Of a DNA stretch of 64,000 nt, positions 17,732 to 27,216 are shown in pieces (within the stretch, counting starts at the first letter, position 1; the number at the start of each line of letters is the position of its first letter). Under the pieces are notes generated by a model. That model did no database searches, was not told the DNA's origin, and saw nothing but the letters and a program-made list of their open reading frames with translations. A program made the translations under genes and the position numbers. The stretch is from Pseudomonas viridiflava (lineage in GTDB: Bacteria; Pseudomonadota; Gammaproteobacteria; Pseudomonadales; Pseudomonadaceae), in contig NZ_RBTP01000012.1 in NCBI RefSeq assembly GCF_003702045.1, positions 310,001-374,000 on the forward strand, written 5' to 3'.

Positions 17732-18811
17732 ATGGCTGATCTCTACGAAAACCCGATGGGCCTGATGGGCTTTGAATTCATCGAATTCGCTTCGCCGACA
17801 CCCAACACCCTTGAGCCCGTGTTCGAAATCATGGGCTTCACCAAGGTAGCGACCCACCGGTCCAAGGACGTGACCCTCTACCGCCAGGGCGCGATCAACA
17901 TCATCCTCAACAACGAGCCCCACAGCCTGGCTTCGTATTTCGCGGCCGAGCACGGTCCCTCCGTGTGTGGCATGGCGTTCCGGGTCAAGGATGCGCAGAA
18001 GGCCTACAACCGTGCACTGGAACTGGGCGCGCAACCGCTGGAAATCGCCACGGGGCCTATGGAGTTGCGTCTGCCGGCCATCAAGGGTATAGGCGGGGCC
18101 CCGCTGTACCTGATCGACCGTTTTGGCGAAGGCACCTCGATCTATGACATCGACTTCAATTTCATTGAGGGCGTGGATCGTCATCCGGTCGGTGCGGGCC
18201 TTAAATTCATCGACCATTTGACGCACAACGTCTATCGCGGGCGTATGGCGTACTGGGCGAACTTCTACGAGAAGCTGTTCAACTTCCGCGAAATCCGCTA
18301 TTTCGACATCAAGGGCGAATACACCGGACTGACGTCAAAAGCCATGACCGCGCCGGATGGCATGATCCGCATTCCGCTGAACGAGGAGTCTTCCAAGGGG
18401 GCGGGGCAGATCGAAGAATTCCTGATGCAGTTCAACGGCGAAGGCATCCAGCACGTGGCGTTCTTCACCGACGACCTGATCAAGACCTGGGACGCGCTGA
18501 CGTCCATCGGCATGCGCTTCATGACCGCCCCACCGGACACCTATTACGAGATGCTCCAGGGCCGTCTGCCGAATCATGGCGAGCCTGAAGGGGAATTGAA
18601 ATCCCGAGGCATTCTGCTCGACGGTTCTTCCGACAGTGGGGAGCGCCGTCTGCTGTTGCAGATATTCTCGGAAACCCTGATGGGGCCGGTGTTCTTCGAG
18701 TTCATCCAGCGCAAGGGCGATGACGGGTTCGGCGAGGGCAATTTCAAGGCCCTGTTCGAATCCATTGAGCGGGACCAGATCAAGCGTGGCGTACTGACCG
18801 CCGACTGCTGA
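17732..18811 (+). CDS. hppD: 4-Hydroxyphenylpyruvate dioxygenase
   Basis: 359 residues, start ATG at 17732 behind AGGAG. Iron ligands of the family are visible: His162 ([11 protein letters not shown]), His241 ([10 protein letters not shown]) and Glu323 ([11 protein letters not shown]). It turns 4-hydroxyphenylpyruvate, from tyrosine, into homogentisate, the substrate of HmgA. The frame extends to 17663 but those residues are not family-like. A 143-base gap separates it from maiA, so it may have its own promoter; no PhhR-type site was found there. Confidence 0.97.
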   Translation: MADLYENPMGLMGFEFIEFASPTPNTLEPVFEIMGFTKVATHRSKDVTLYRQGAINIILNNEPHSLASYFAAEHGPSVCGMAFRVKDAQKAYNRALELGAQPLEIATGPMELRLPAIKGIGGAPLYLIDRFGEGTSIYDIDFNFIEGVDRHPVGAGLKFIDHLTHNVYRGRMAYWANFYEKLFNFREIRYFDIKGEYTGLTSKAMTAPDGMIRIPLNEESSKGAGQIEEFLMQFNGEGIQHVAFFTDDLIKTWDALTSIGMRFMTAPPDTYYEMLQGRLPNHGEPEGELKSRGILLDGSSDSGERRLLLQIFSETLMGPVFFEFIQRKGDDGFGEGNFKALFESIERDQIKRGVLTADC

Positions 18812-18814
18812 CGT

Positions 18815-18845
18815 CGATGCCCGGCGCTTTCGGCGCCGGGCATCG
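18815..18845 (+). terminator. Strong hairpin after hppD
   Basis: CGATGCCCGGCGC, loop TTTCG, GCGCCGGGCATCG: 13 perfect base pairs, immediately after the hppD stop and 12 bases before the convergent hmgR stop. There is no T-run, but it can serve both directions. Confidence 0.7.
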
Positions 18846-18856
18846 CTTGCCAGCCT

Positions 18857-19645
18857 TCAGGCGGGCATGACGCCGCCCATGCGTTCGCTGATGGCGATTG
18901 CCGTTTCCAGCAGGCGCGTCGCAGCCTTGCTGTGGACCTGGTCGGTCAACACCGAGCCTGGACCTACCACCGTAATCACCCCCACCAGCTTGTTGCCCAT
19001 CGCAAACAGCGGGCAGGACGCCGCGTTGATACCAGGCATCAGCAGGCCCTGAATCTGATGCACACCCATCGTGCGGATCTGTTGCAGGTGGCGTTCCACT
19101 TCCTTCAATTGAGCCGCGTTCAGCTGTGGCGCTTCCTGTTCACGCAGGGGTGCCGTTTCGGCAGCGGTCAGGAAGCTTTCGAACACCATGCCGGTCGATG
19201 AACTGAGCAACGGCAGTACCGAGCCGACCTGCGTGACCAGCGTCACAGCCCCCAACGAGGGCTCGACGTACACCACGGTTGGGCCCTTGTTGCCCCACAC
19301 CGCGAGAAAGCAGGTCTGATTCAACTCGTCGCGCAGGTTGGCCAACCAAGGGGCAGACACCTTCAGTACGTCCAGTTTGCCCAGCGAAGCCAGTCCGACC
19401 TGTAGTGCTTCGCGGCCCAGCCCGTAATGGCTGGTCACCAGGTCCTGCTCGGCAAAGCCGCTGGCGACCAGCGCCTGCAGATAGCGATGAACTTTGGCTG
19501 CCGGCATGCCCAAATGCTCGGCCAGTTTTGACAGGGAGGTGGCGGGTGACAGTTCTGCCAATGCCTTGAGCACGCCCAGGCCTACTTCGGCGGCCTGGAC
19601 CTTCTGTTGGCGTCCGTTTGCCGGACTTTCAGTCGCTTGGGTCAT
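18857..19645 (-). CDS. hmgR: IclR-family regulator of homogentisate catabolism
   Basis: 262 residues. N-terminal winged helix (LSKLAEHLGMPAAKVHRYLQALVASGFAEQD, about 38-68), then the IclR effector domain (VVYVEPSLGAVTLVTQVGSVLPLLSSSTGMVFESF and ending in the CPLFAMGNKLVGVITVVGPG loop). In P. putida HmgR represses the hmgABC genes and responds to homogentisate. Here it is divergent from hmgA-fahA, and the 130-base gap holds two overlapping dyads that suit an IclR dimer. Confidence 0.88.
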   Translation of the reverse strand: MTQATESPANGRQQKVQAAEVGLGVLKALAELSPATSLSKLAEHLGMPAAKVHRYLQALVASGFAEQDLVTSHYGLGREALQVGLASLGKLDVLKVSAPWLANLRDELNQTCFLAVWGNKGPTVVYVEPSLGAVTLVTQVGSVLPLLSSSTGMVFESFLTAAETAPLREQEAPQLNAAQLKEVERHLQQIRTMGVHQIQGLLMPGINAASCPLFAMGNKLVGVITVVGPGSVLTDQVHSKAATRLLETAIAISERMGGVMPA

Positions 19646-19704
19646 GGGGGAGTGCGCCGGTCTCGAAAGGCAGCTTTATAGCTTGACCGACCCACAAACT
19701 CAAA

Positions 19705-19729
19705 TTACGTTATGCGTAAACGTTTTACG
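19705..19729. promoter_or_regulatory. Putative HmgR operator between hmgR and hmgA
   Basis: TTACGTTATGCGTAA (19705-19719) overlaps CGTAAACGTTTTACG (19715-19729), which has perfect 6-base arms around a 3-base centre. The first dyad is almost the same as the one upstream of maiA. No other repeated dyad is present in this gap. Confidence 0.65.
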
Positions 19730-19776
19730 TTAAACACAATAAATCCTACGCTGTGCCCTATAACAATGAGGTCGTG

Positions 19777-21099
19777 ATGCCTGCACACTTCCCACAACAG
19801 CCGCCAGCCCCGCAACATCTCCTGGCTTATCAGACCGGTTTTGGCAATCAGTTCAGCAGTGAAGCATTGCCTGGCGCGCTGCCCATCGGCCAGAACTCGC
19901 CGCAGAAGCATCCGTTAGGCCTTTACGCCGAGCAGTTGTCCGGTACTGCGTTTACGGTGTCGCGCGATGAGGCACGACGCAGTTGGCTGTATCGAATCAA
20001 ACCTTCTGCCGCACACCCGGCGTACCAACGCATGGCGCAACAGATCATCGGAACCGGGCAGGGGCCGATCACGCCCAACCGTTTGCGCTGGAATGCGTTC
20101 GACATTCCAGCAGACCCGACGGACTTTCTGGACGGTTTGATTGCACTGGCGAGCACCTGCGCGGCGGATCAGGCTGAAGGCGTGAGCGTGTACGTGTACG
20201 CGGCCAACCGGTCGATGCAGCGGGCGTTCTTCAATGCTGACGGGGAATGGCTGATTGTGCCGCAGCAGGGGCGTCTGCGACTGGTGACCGAGCTGGGGCT
20301 GCTGGACATCGAGCCGCAGGAAATCGCCGTATTGCCGCGCGGCATGAAGTTCAGCGTCCAACTGCTCGACAGCGATGCGCGCGGTTACGTCTGCGAAAAC
20401 CACGGCTGTGCCTTGCGCCTGCCCGAGCTGGGACCGATCGGCAGCAACGGCCTGGCCAATCCGAGAGACTTCTTGGCGCCGGTCGCCTGGTTCGAAGAAC
20501 GTGATGAACCCGTGCAACTGGTGCAGAAATTTCTTGGAGAACTGTGGGCCACGCAACTGGACCACTCGCCGTTCGACGTGGTCGGCTGGCATGGCAATAA
20601 CGTGCCTTACAAGTACGACCTGCGCCGTTTCAACACCATCGGCACGGTCAGCTTCGATCATCCCGACCCGTCGATCTTCACCGTACTGACCTCGCCGAGC
20701 GCGCATCATGGTCAGGCCAACGTCGACTTCGTGATCTTCCCACCGCGCTGGATGGTGGCGGAAAATACCTTCCGGCCGCCCTGGTTCCATCGCAACCTGA
20801 TGAACGAATTCATGGGCCTGATCGACGGTGCCTACGACGCCAAGGCCGAGGGTTTCATGCCCGGTGGTTCGTCGTTGCACAACTGCATGAGCGCTCACGG
20901 CCCCGACAACGTCACCGCCCAGAAAGCGTCCATCGTCGAGCTCAAACCGCACAAGATCGAGAACACGATGGCGTTCATGTTCGAAACCGGCAAAGTGCTG
21001 CGTCCGAGTCGCCATGCGCTGGACTGCCCGCAATTGCAGACCGATTACGACGCCTGCTGGAACGGCATGGCCAAGACGTTCAACAAGGAACTGCCCTGA
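19777..21099 (+). CDS. hmgA: Homogentisate 1,2-dioxygenase
   Basis: 440 residues from the ATG at 19777, which has GAGG 5 bases upstream; GTG starts at 19753 and 19774 are less likely. Family segments: [28 protein letters not shown] at the N-terminus, and the iron-site region [16 protein letters not shown], then [13 protein letters not shown]. It opens the ring of homogentisate to give maleylacetoacetate. Its stop overlaps the fahA start (TGATG), so the two are translationally coupled. Confidence 0.97.
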   Translation: MPAHFPQQPPAPQHLLAYQTGFGNQFSSEALPGALPIGQNSPQKHPLGLYAEQLSGTAFTVSRDEARRSWLYRIKPSAAHPAYQRMAQQIIGTGQGPITPNRLRWNAFDIPADPTDFLDGLIALASTCAADQAEGVSVYVYAANRSMQRAFFNADGEWLIVPQQGRLRLVTELGLLDIEPQEIAVLPRGMKFSVQLLDSDARGYVCENHGCALRLPELGPIGSNGLANPRDFLAPVAWFEERDEPVQLVQKFLGELWATQLDHSPFDVVGWHGNNVPYKYDLRRFNTIGTVSFDHPDPSIFTVLTSPSAHHGQANVDFVIFPPRWMVAENTFRPPWFHRNLMNEFMGLIDGAYDAKAEGFMPGGSSLHNCMSAHGPDNVTAQKASIVELKPHKIENTMAFMFETGKVLRPSRHALDCPQLQTDYDACWNGMAKTFNKELP

Positions 21100-22388
21100 T
21101 GACTAACGTTTCTTCCCCTCGCAGCTGGGTGGCCTCTGCCAATGGTCACGCTGATTTCCCTTTGCAAAACCTCCCGCTGGGGATCTTCAGTCACGGCGGC
21201 TCAGGCCCGCGGGGCGGGGTGGCCATCGGTGAGGTTATTCTGGATCTGCGCGCTGCCGTGCAGGCCGGTGTGTTCGACGGCGCTGCTGCCAAGGCCGCAG
21301 ACGTCGCCAGTCGCGATCAGCTCAACGATTTCTTTGCGCTCGGCGCGGATGCCCGCCGAACCCTGCGCGCTGCGCTGCTGCGCTGGCTGGACGAAGCGAA
21401 CCCGCCTCCACAGTCGGTTGTCGAGCACCTGCTGCTGCCCATGAGCGACTGCCAGATGCACATGCCTGCCAGGGTGGGCGATTACACTGACTTTTATGTC
21501 GGAATTCATCATGCGCTGAACGTCGGCAAACTGTTCAGGCCCGACAATCCGCTGCTGCCCAACTACAAGTATGTGCCCATCGGTTACCACGGCCGGGCGT
21601 CGACTCTGTGTACGTCGGGCACGCCGATCAAACGCCCCACCGGCCAGACGCTCCCGGCGGGCCAGGAGGTTCCCGCTTTCGGGCCGTGCAAGCGGCTGGA
21701 CTACGAGCTGGAACTGGGGGTCTGGATCGGACCGGGTAACGCGCAAGGCGAAGCCATCGAGATCGGCCGGGCGGCCGAGCACATTGCCGGTTTCTGCCTG
21801 CTCAATGACTGGTCGGCACGGGATATCCAGGCGTGGGAATACCAGCCGCTGGGTCCGTTCCTCTCCAAGAGTTTCGCGACCACGATTTCGGCCTGGGTGG
21901 TAACCGCCGAAGCGCTGGAGCCTTTCCGCAGCCCTCAGCCGGCACGCCCGGAAGGTGATCCGCAACCGTTGCCGTACCTGCTTGATCAGGCGGATCAACA
22001 GGGCGGTGCGCTGGACATCGAGCTTGAGGTCCTGCTGCTGACCGAAAAGATGAAAGCTGATAGCGCACCTGCCCATCGTCTGGCCTTGAGCAACGCCCTC
22101 AACATGTACTGGACCGTCGCACAGATGGTCGCGCATCACAGCGTCAACGGTTGCAGATTACAGCCGGGCGACCTGTTCGGCACAGGCACCTTGTCCGGCC
22201 CGCAGGCAGGGCAGTTCGGCAGCCTGCTGGAGATGACCGAGGGCGGCAAACAGGCGGTGACTTTGCCCAATGGCGAGGAGCGACGCTTTCTGGAGCATGG
22301 GGACGAGGTCATCCTGCGTGCCCGTTGTCACCGTGAAGGGCAGGTGTCGATTGGCTTTGGCGAGTGCCGGGGTACGGTGGTCGGCTGA
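21099..22388 (+). CDS. fahA: Fumarylacetoacetase
   Basis: 429 residues. An N-terminal SH3-like domain (residues 1-120) is followed by the FAH catalytic domain: DYTDFYVGIHHALNVGKLF (metal and catalytic His), PIGYHGRASTLC, LDYELELGVWIG, LLNDWSARDIQAWEY and SGPQAGQFGSLLE. It splits fumarylacetoacetate into fumarate and acetoacetate, the last step of tyrosine breakdown. The one-base overlap with hmgA shows a shared message. Confidence 0.96.
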   Translation: MTNVSSPRSWVASANGHADFPLQNLPLGIFSHGGSGPRGGVAIGEVILDLRAAVQAGVFDGAAAKAADVASRDQLNDFFALGADARRTLRAALLRWLDEANPPPQSVVEHLLLPMSDCQMHMPARVGDYTDFYVGIHHALNVGKLFRPDNPLLPNYKYVPIGYHGRASTLCTSGTPIKRPTGQTLPAGQEVPAFGPCKRLDYELELGVWIGPGNAQGEAIEIGRAAEHIAGFCLLNDWSARDIQAWEYQPLGPFLSKSFATTISAWVVTAEALEPFRSPQPARPEGDPQPLPYLLDQADQQGGALDIELEVLLLTEKMKADSAPAHRLALSNALNMYWTVAQMVAHHSVNGCRLQPGDLFGTGTLSGPQAGQFGSLLEMTEGGKQAVTLPNGEERRFLEHGDEVILRARCHREGQVSIGFGECRGTVVG

Positions 22389-22403
22389 TCCCTCTTGTGC
22401 GGG

Positions 22404-23867
22404 TCAGCCTGTCGCGAACCCTTCCCTCAGCGAACCCGAGCGGGGCAGAAATTGCCCCCCTCGTTCGGCCTGACCCCGGCCTTCGGCGTAGCTCAGGCGG
22501 CCATTGACCCACACGCCGTCAATCCCCTCGGCGGCGCGTTGCGGCACCTTGAAATCGGCGATGTCCTTGATGCGTTGTGGGTCGAACAGCACCAGGTCCG
22601 CCCAATAACCCTCACGCACCAGACCGCGCTGATGCAGGCCGAAGCGTGAGGCCGAAAGCCCGGTCATCTTGTGGACGGCGGTGTGCAGCTCGAACAGTTT
22701 GCGGTCGCGACTGAAATGCCCCAACACCCGTGGAAACGCGCCCCACAGACGCGGATGAGGGAACGGGTCTTCGGGCAGCCCGTCAGAACCGATCATGGTC
22801 AGCGGGTGGCTGAGGATGCGCTCTACGTCGGCTTCGTCCATCCCGTAATACACCGCACCGGCAGGCTGCAAGCGGCGTGCGGCTTCCTGCAAGGACAGGT
22901 TCCAGTCGGCGGCAATCTTAGCCAGATCGCGTCCGCCCTGATCGGGGTGCGGGGTCGACCAGGTGATGGTTATTCTGAATGCGTCGGTCACCTGCTTGAG
23001 GTCCAGGGTCGAGGAACTGGCGGCGTAGGGGTAACAGTCGCAGCCCACCGGATGCCTCGATGCGGCATCTTCCAGCGCTGCCAGCAACTGCGGACTGCGG
23101 CCCCAGTTGCCCGCACCTGCGCATTTGAGGTGTGAGATGACCACCGGCACCCGTGCATGGCTGCCGATGCGAAACGCTTCGTCCATCGCCTCCAGCACCG
23201 GCTCGAATTCGCTGCGCAGGTGAGTGGTGTACACCGCGCCGAACTCGGTCAGTTCTTCGGCCAGTTGCATGACTTCGTCCGTTTCGGCGTTGAAAGCCGA
23301 GGCATAGGCCAGCCCGGTGGAAAGCCCCAGCGCGCCGTCCGCCAGGCTGTCGCGCAGTTGCTCGCGCATGGCGGCGATCTCGCGTGCGCTGGCGGTGCGC
23401 AGCAGGTCGTTCATGTGATTGCTGCGCAGGGCGGTGTGGCCGATCAACGCCGCGACATTGACCGCAGGCCGGGCGGCCTCAACGGCGGCGCGATAATCGG
23501 CAAAACGTGGATAGATGAAATCACGGGCTGATCCGAGCAGGTTCATCGGATCGGGTGGGGCGCCTGCCAGGCTGACCGGTGAAGCGCTGATGCCGCAATT
23601 GCCGACGATGACCGTGGTCACGCCCTGGCTGATTTTGGGCAGCATGTCGGGTCTGCGAATCACCACGGTGTCGTCATGGGTGTGCACGTCGATGAACCCG
23701 GGTGCCAATACCCGCTCGTGGGCGTCGACCTCTTCGGTTGCAGTGGCATCCTGCAACGCGCCGATGCGCACGATACGGCCCTCATGGATCGCCACGTCAG
23801 CCCGGTAACCGGGTGTGTTGCTGCCATCGATCACCCACGCGTTGCGAATCAGCAGGTCGTACAGCAT
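22404..23867 (-). CDS. N-acyl-D-amino-acid deacylase (D-aminoacylase), amidohydrolase family
   Basis: 487 residues; the ATG at 23867 has GGAG 6 bases upstream and is preferred to the GTG one codon before. The amidohydrolase metal motif is at residues 60-66 (DVHTHDD, His62 and His64), followed by ISQGVTTVIVGNCGISASP, which has the conserved Cys ligand of D-aminoacylases, and IGSDGLPEDPFPHPRLWG near the end. It should hydrolyse N-acyl-D-amino acids. It is convergent with fahA and its start lies close to the stop of the TetR-family gene; no partner transporter is adjacent. Confidence 0.88.
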   Translation of the reverse strand: MLYDLLIRNAWVIDGSNTPGYRADVAIHEGRIVRIGALQDATATEEVDAHERVLAPGFIDVHTHDDTVVIRRPDMLPKISQGVTTVIVGNCGISASPVSLAGAPPDPMNLLGSARDFIYPRFADYRAAVEAARPAVNVAALIGHTALRSNHMNDLLRTASAREIAAMREQLRDSLADGALGLSTGLAYASAFNAETDEVMQLAEELTEFGAVYTTHLRSEFEPVLEAMDEAFRIGSHARVPVVISHLKCAGAGNWGRSPQLLAALEDAASRHPVGCDCYPYAASSSTLDLKQVTDAFRITITWSTPHPDQGGRDLAKIAADWNLSLQEAARRLQPAGAVYYGMDEADVERILSHPLTMIGSDGLPEDPFPHPRLWGAFPRVLGHFSRDRKLFELHTAVHKMTGLSASRFGLHQRGLVREGYWADLVLFDPQRIKDIADFKVPQRAAEGIDGVWVNGRLSYAEGRGQAERGGQFLPRSGSLREGFATG

Positions 23868-23895
23868 CACGGACTCCTTAACGCTGGGGGACGGG

Positions 23896-24516
23896 TCAGG
23901 CCTCGGTCGGTTTTTCGTACCAGCCCAGAAACAGGTTCACTGCCGATTCCACCACTTCATGTTGTTTTTCGGCGCTGAGCAGTTCGGCGCTGAAGGTCAC
24001 CTGTGGCCAGAACGCGAAGGATTTGAGCAGGGCGTGCATCTGTGTGGCGGCAAAGCCCGGGTCGACGGGCTTGAGCCGTCCGTCCTTCTGCGCGGCACGG
24101 ATCCAGGCGCTGAAGGTTTCCTCACGTTCGTTGATGCGGGCCAGCCAGACCTGAGCGCGCTCAGGTGAGTGGATGGTTGCGCCGACCACGACCCGTGCGA
24201 GGTCCAGGAAACTGCTGTCATTGAGGGTGCGCATTTTGCCCCACAGCAGGTCCCGTAGCTGTTCGCGCAGGCCGATGTCGGCGTGATACACAACGTCCGA
24301 CTGTGGGGGAGAGCAGTTCCACAGGCGCTGAAGGATCTCGGCGAAGAGTTCTTCCTTGCTGGGAAAGTGATTGTAAACCGTGCGTTTGGACACCTCGGCC
24401 CGTGCGGCAATCCGATCCATGCTGGTGACTTCGAACCCACGGTCACCGAACTCGGCGATGGCTGCCAGGACGATGGCTTCACGTTTCTGATCGGTAAGGC
24501 GCATGGGGGCTGTCAT
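23896..24516 (-). CDS. TetR/AcrR-family transcriptional regulator
   Basis: 206 residues. The N-terminal helix-turn-helix is seen at about 10-55 (REAIVLAAIAEFGDRGFEVTSMDRIAARAEVSKRTVYNHFPSKEELF); a helical TetR_C-type ligand domain follows. It is divergent from the metallo-hydrolase gene, with palindromes between them, and lies 28 bases upstream of the D-aminoacylase on the same strand, so it could control either or both. The inducer is unknown. Confidence 0.9.
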   Translation of the reverse strand: MTAPMRLTDQKREAIVLAAIAEFGDRGFEVTSMDRIAARAEVSKRTVYNHFPSKEELFAEILQRLWNCSPPQSDVVYHADIGLREQLRDLLWGKMRTLNDSSFLDLARVVVGATIHSPERAQVWLARINEREETFSAWIRAAQKDGRLKPVDPGFAATQMHALLKSFAFWPQVTFSAELLSAEKQHEVVESAVNLFLGWYEKPTEA

Positions 24517-24607
24517 AGGTTCGCTTCAAGGGTCCGGTTCAAACGTGCGTTTAGAGAAAAAGTACACTCGGCAGTTTACTTGTCGCCACGGATCATGCAA
24601 GCTTAAA

Positions 24608-24639
24608 ACTACACCGTGTAGTGTAATACACTGTTACAC
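24608..24639. promoter_or_regulatory. Putative TetR-family operator
   Basis: ACTACACCGTGTAGT (perfect 7-1-7 dyad, 24608-24622) runs straight into GTGTAATACACTGTTACAC (6-base arms, 24621-24639). Both share the TACAC half-site. They lie in the gap between the divergent TetR gene and the metallo-hydrolase gene. Confidence 0.6.
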
Positions 24640-24735
24640 ATTTGATGCCTTACGCGTTGGCGTCAACATCCTGCAACGGGATCGAGTACAGAATGCACGG
24701 CTGGAGCCCAACCTGTTTCCAGGAGTCAGCACATC

Positions 24736-25827
24736 ATGTCAACACAGCACCAGAAAGCGGACCTCTCTTCACTGCCCGTATTGTCTCGTCATGAAGGGCG
24801 TTACCGTAACCACGCGCCGATGAAGCCCTTCAGCCTGGTGCGAACCCTGGGCATCTTCTGGGATCAAGCGTTCAACAAGCCCAAACATACACGTCCGGCG
24901 GGCGAGGTGCCGGTGCAGCCTCTGTCGCGACAGCAATTGCTCGCTGCGCCCAATAACACGGTGTATCGCCTGGGGCATTCAACCGTGTTGTTGAAACTGC
25001 GCAACCGCTTCTGGCTGACTGATCCGGTGTTTGCCGAGCGCGCATCGCCCGTGCAATGGGCCGGGCCGCAGCGCTTTCATCAACCGCCCATCAGCCTGCA
25101 AGACCTGCCACCGATCACGGCAGTGATCCTCTCGCACAATCATTACGATCACCTGGACCGCATGGCGATCAAGGCGCTGATGGCCAAGACCGAGCATTTC
25201 ATCGCACCGTTGGGCGTCGGCGATACGCTGATCGAGTGGGGCGTGCCTGCACACAAGGTGCGTCAGCTGGACTGGTGGCAATCGACTGACGTAGAAGGCA
25301 TTGAATTCGTCGCGACACCGTCACAGCATTTCTCGGGGCGCACGTTGCGCGACAGCAACCAGACCCTGTGGGCGTCGTGGGTGATGATCAACGATCAACA
25401 GCGGATTTTCTTCAGTGGCGACAGCGGTTATTTCGACGGCTTCAAGACCATTGGCGAGCAGTACGGCCCGTTCGATCTGACGCTGATGGAAACCGGTGCC
25501 TACAACGTGGAGTGGCCGCAGGTGCACATGCAGCCGGAAGAGACGCTGCAGGCGCATCTGGATCTGCGCGGTCGCTGGCTGTTGCCGATCCACAACGGCA
25601 CGTTCGACCTGTCGATGCATGCCTGGTATGAACCGTTCGACCGGATTCTGGCCTTGGCCTGGGAGCAGAACGTGACCATCACCACGCCCATGATGGGCCA
25701 GCCGTTTTATATGGATTATCCCTGCCGCGGGATGACCTGGTGGATGACGGTGGATGAGCAGGCGGCGCCAGAAATCGAGCCTGAAACCCACAGCGCCGCC
25801 TGCACGTGCCGTCGTCAAAACGCCTGA
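24736..25827 (+). CDS. MBL-fold metal-dependent hydrolase
   Basis: 363 residues. The zinc motif SHNHYDHLD lies at residues 133-141 (His134, His136, Asp138, His139), in the order of the UlaG/NAPE-phospholipase D-like branch. Other family parts are YRLGHSTVLLKL, TPSQHFSGR, FFSGDSGYFDGF and LLPIHNGTFDLS. The C-terminus ends in a His/Cys-rich stretch. Substrate unknown; possible roles are lipid or organic ester cleavage. The divergent TetR gene is its likely regulator. No signal peptide is clear. Confidence 0.85.
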   Translation: MSTQHQKADLSSLPVLSRHEGRYRNHAPMKPFSLVRTLGIFWDQAFNKPKHTRPAGEVPVQPLSRQQLLAAPNNTVYRLGHSTVLLKLRNRFWLTDPVFAERASPVQWAGPQRFHQPPISLQDLPPITAVILSHNHYDHLDRMAIKALMAKTEHFIAPLGVGDTLIEWGVPAHKVRQLDWWQSTDVEGIEFVATPSQHFSGRTLRDSNQTLWASWVMINDQQRIFFSGDSGYFDGFKTIGEQYGPFDLTLMETGAYNVEWPQVHMQPEETLQAHLDLRGRWLLPIHNGTFDLSMHAWYEPFDRILALAWEQNVTITTPMMGQPFYMDYPCRGMTWWMTVDEQAAPEIEPETHSAACTCRRQNA

Positions 25828-25918
25828 CCCGATTTCTCGATAACACCCTGCATTTTTTGATTTGCCGCCTGACAGAACGACCGGCCTAATTGTTGCCTCG
25901 ATGGATCAAGGTGATGAT

Positions 25919-27148
25919 ATGCAAGGCGTTCGCGGTTCTGCTTTTCAAGGTTTCTGGCTCATGGTTGGCGTGGTGCTGGTCGCCCTGAATCTGCGCCCCT
26001 CAATGGCAGCGGTAGGTCCGTTGCTGGCGGCGATCCGTGTGGATATTGCGTTGGGGTTCTCCACCGCATCGCTGCTGACCATGCTGCCCGTCATGACGAT
26101 GGGGCTGGCAATGTTCACCGGCATGGGCATTGCCCGTCGAGTGGGTTCCTATCGCACGGTCATGCTTGCCCTGGGGCTTATCGGCCTGGCGACACTGGCC
26201 CGCGGGTTCCTCGATTCTGCCGCCGAGCTGATCGTCAGCGCCGTGCTGGCAGGGCTGGGCATCGCGATGATCCAGGCGTTGATGCCCGCGCTGATCAAGT
26301 CCCGCTTCAAGGCCAATGTTTCGCTGTGCATGGGGCTGTACGTGACAGCAATCATGGGCGGCGCTGCGATTGCCGCCTCATTCAGTCCGCTGGTGGTCGC
26401 GCGCAGTGGCAGTTGGCGTTTGGGGCTGGCGGTCTGGGCCGCGCTGGCCGTGCTGGCGCTGTGTGTCTGGGTTGCCCAGCGTAGCGCCCTCACCGGGCAT
26501 GCCCCGTCGGCTGCGCCGCGCAGACAAACGTTCTCGCGTATGCCAAGAGCCTGGACACTGGGCATTTTCTTCGGTTTGGGCACGGCGTCTTATACCTGCG
26601 TGCTGGCCTGGCTGGCGCCGTATTACCTGGAGAATGGCTGGAGTGAACAACAGGCCGGTCTGTTGCTGGGCTTCTTGACACTGATGGAGGTGGTGTCCGG
26701 TCTGCTCGCCCCGGCACTGGCCAACCGCAGCCGGGACAAGCGCCGGGTGCTGGCGGTTCTGCTGGGCCTGATCATGGCCGGTTTTGCAGGGCTTATCCTG
26801 ATGCCTCAACACATGAGCCTGTTGTGGACCGCGCTGCTGGGGCTGGGGATCGGCGGCTTGTTCCCCATGAGCCTGATCGTGTCGATGGATCACTATGAAG
26901 ACCCTCAACAAGCGGGTGGCCTGACGGCCTTCGTGCAGGGGGTGGGTTATCTGATCGCTGGCCTGTCACCGCTGCTGGCGGGTGTGATCCGTGACGTGAC
27001 GGGCAGTTTTGCAGGCGCATGGTGGTCGCTGACCGGGCTGGTTGCCGTCATGCTGTTGATCGTCATGCGGCTCGACCCGCGACAGTACGCGATGAGCCTG
27101 CAGGCAGGCGATGCGCCGCGTGATATCAGCGAACGGAGAACAGTGTGA
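25919..27148 (+). CDS. CynX/NimT-family MFS transporter
   Basis: 409 residues with about 12 membrane helices. The N-terminus LVALNLRPSMAAVGPLL is the mark of the CynX/NimT (cyanate/nitroimidazole) branch of the MFS, and GIARRVGSYRTVM is the loop 2-3 motif. The ATG at 25919 has AAGGTGA 5-6 bases upstream; an open frame to 25862 adds 19 residues without support. The transported compound cannot be told. It is followed by a same-strand LysR-family gene. Confidence 0.87.
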   Translation: MQGVRGSAFQGFWLMVGVVLVALNLRPSMAAVGPLLAAIRVDIALGFSTASLLTMLPVMTMGLAMFTGMGIARRVGSYRTVMLALGLIGLATLARGFLDSAAELIVSAVLAGLGIAMIQALMPALIKSRFKANVSLCMGLYVTAIMGGAAIAASFSPLVVARSGSWRLGLAVWAALAVLALCVWVAQRSALTGHAPSAAPRRQTFSRMPRAWTLGIFFGLGTASYTCVLAWLAPYYLENGWSEQQAGLLLGFLTLMEVVSGLLAPALANRSRDKRRVLAVLLGLIMAGFAGLILMPQHMSLLWTALLGLGIGGLFPMSLIVSMDHYEDPQQAGGLTAFVQGVGYLIAGLSPLLAGVIRDVTGSFAGAWWSLTGLVAVMLLIVMRLDPRQYAMSLQAGDAPRDISERRTV

Positions 27149-27216
27149 TTTCGTTTTGATGTTATCTTGCGGGGGCTGACCTGATCGTCCGGTCGCAGTG
27201 CCCACGAGAACATTCG

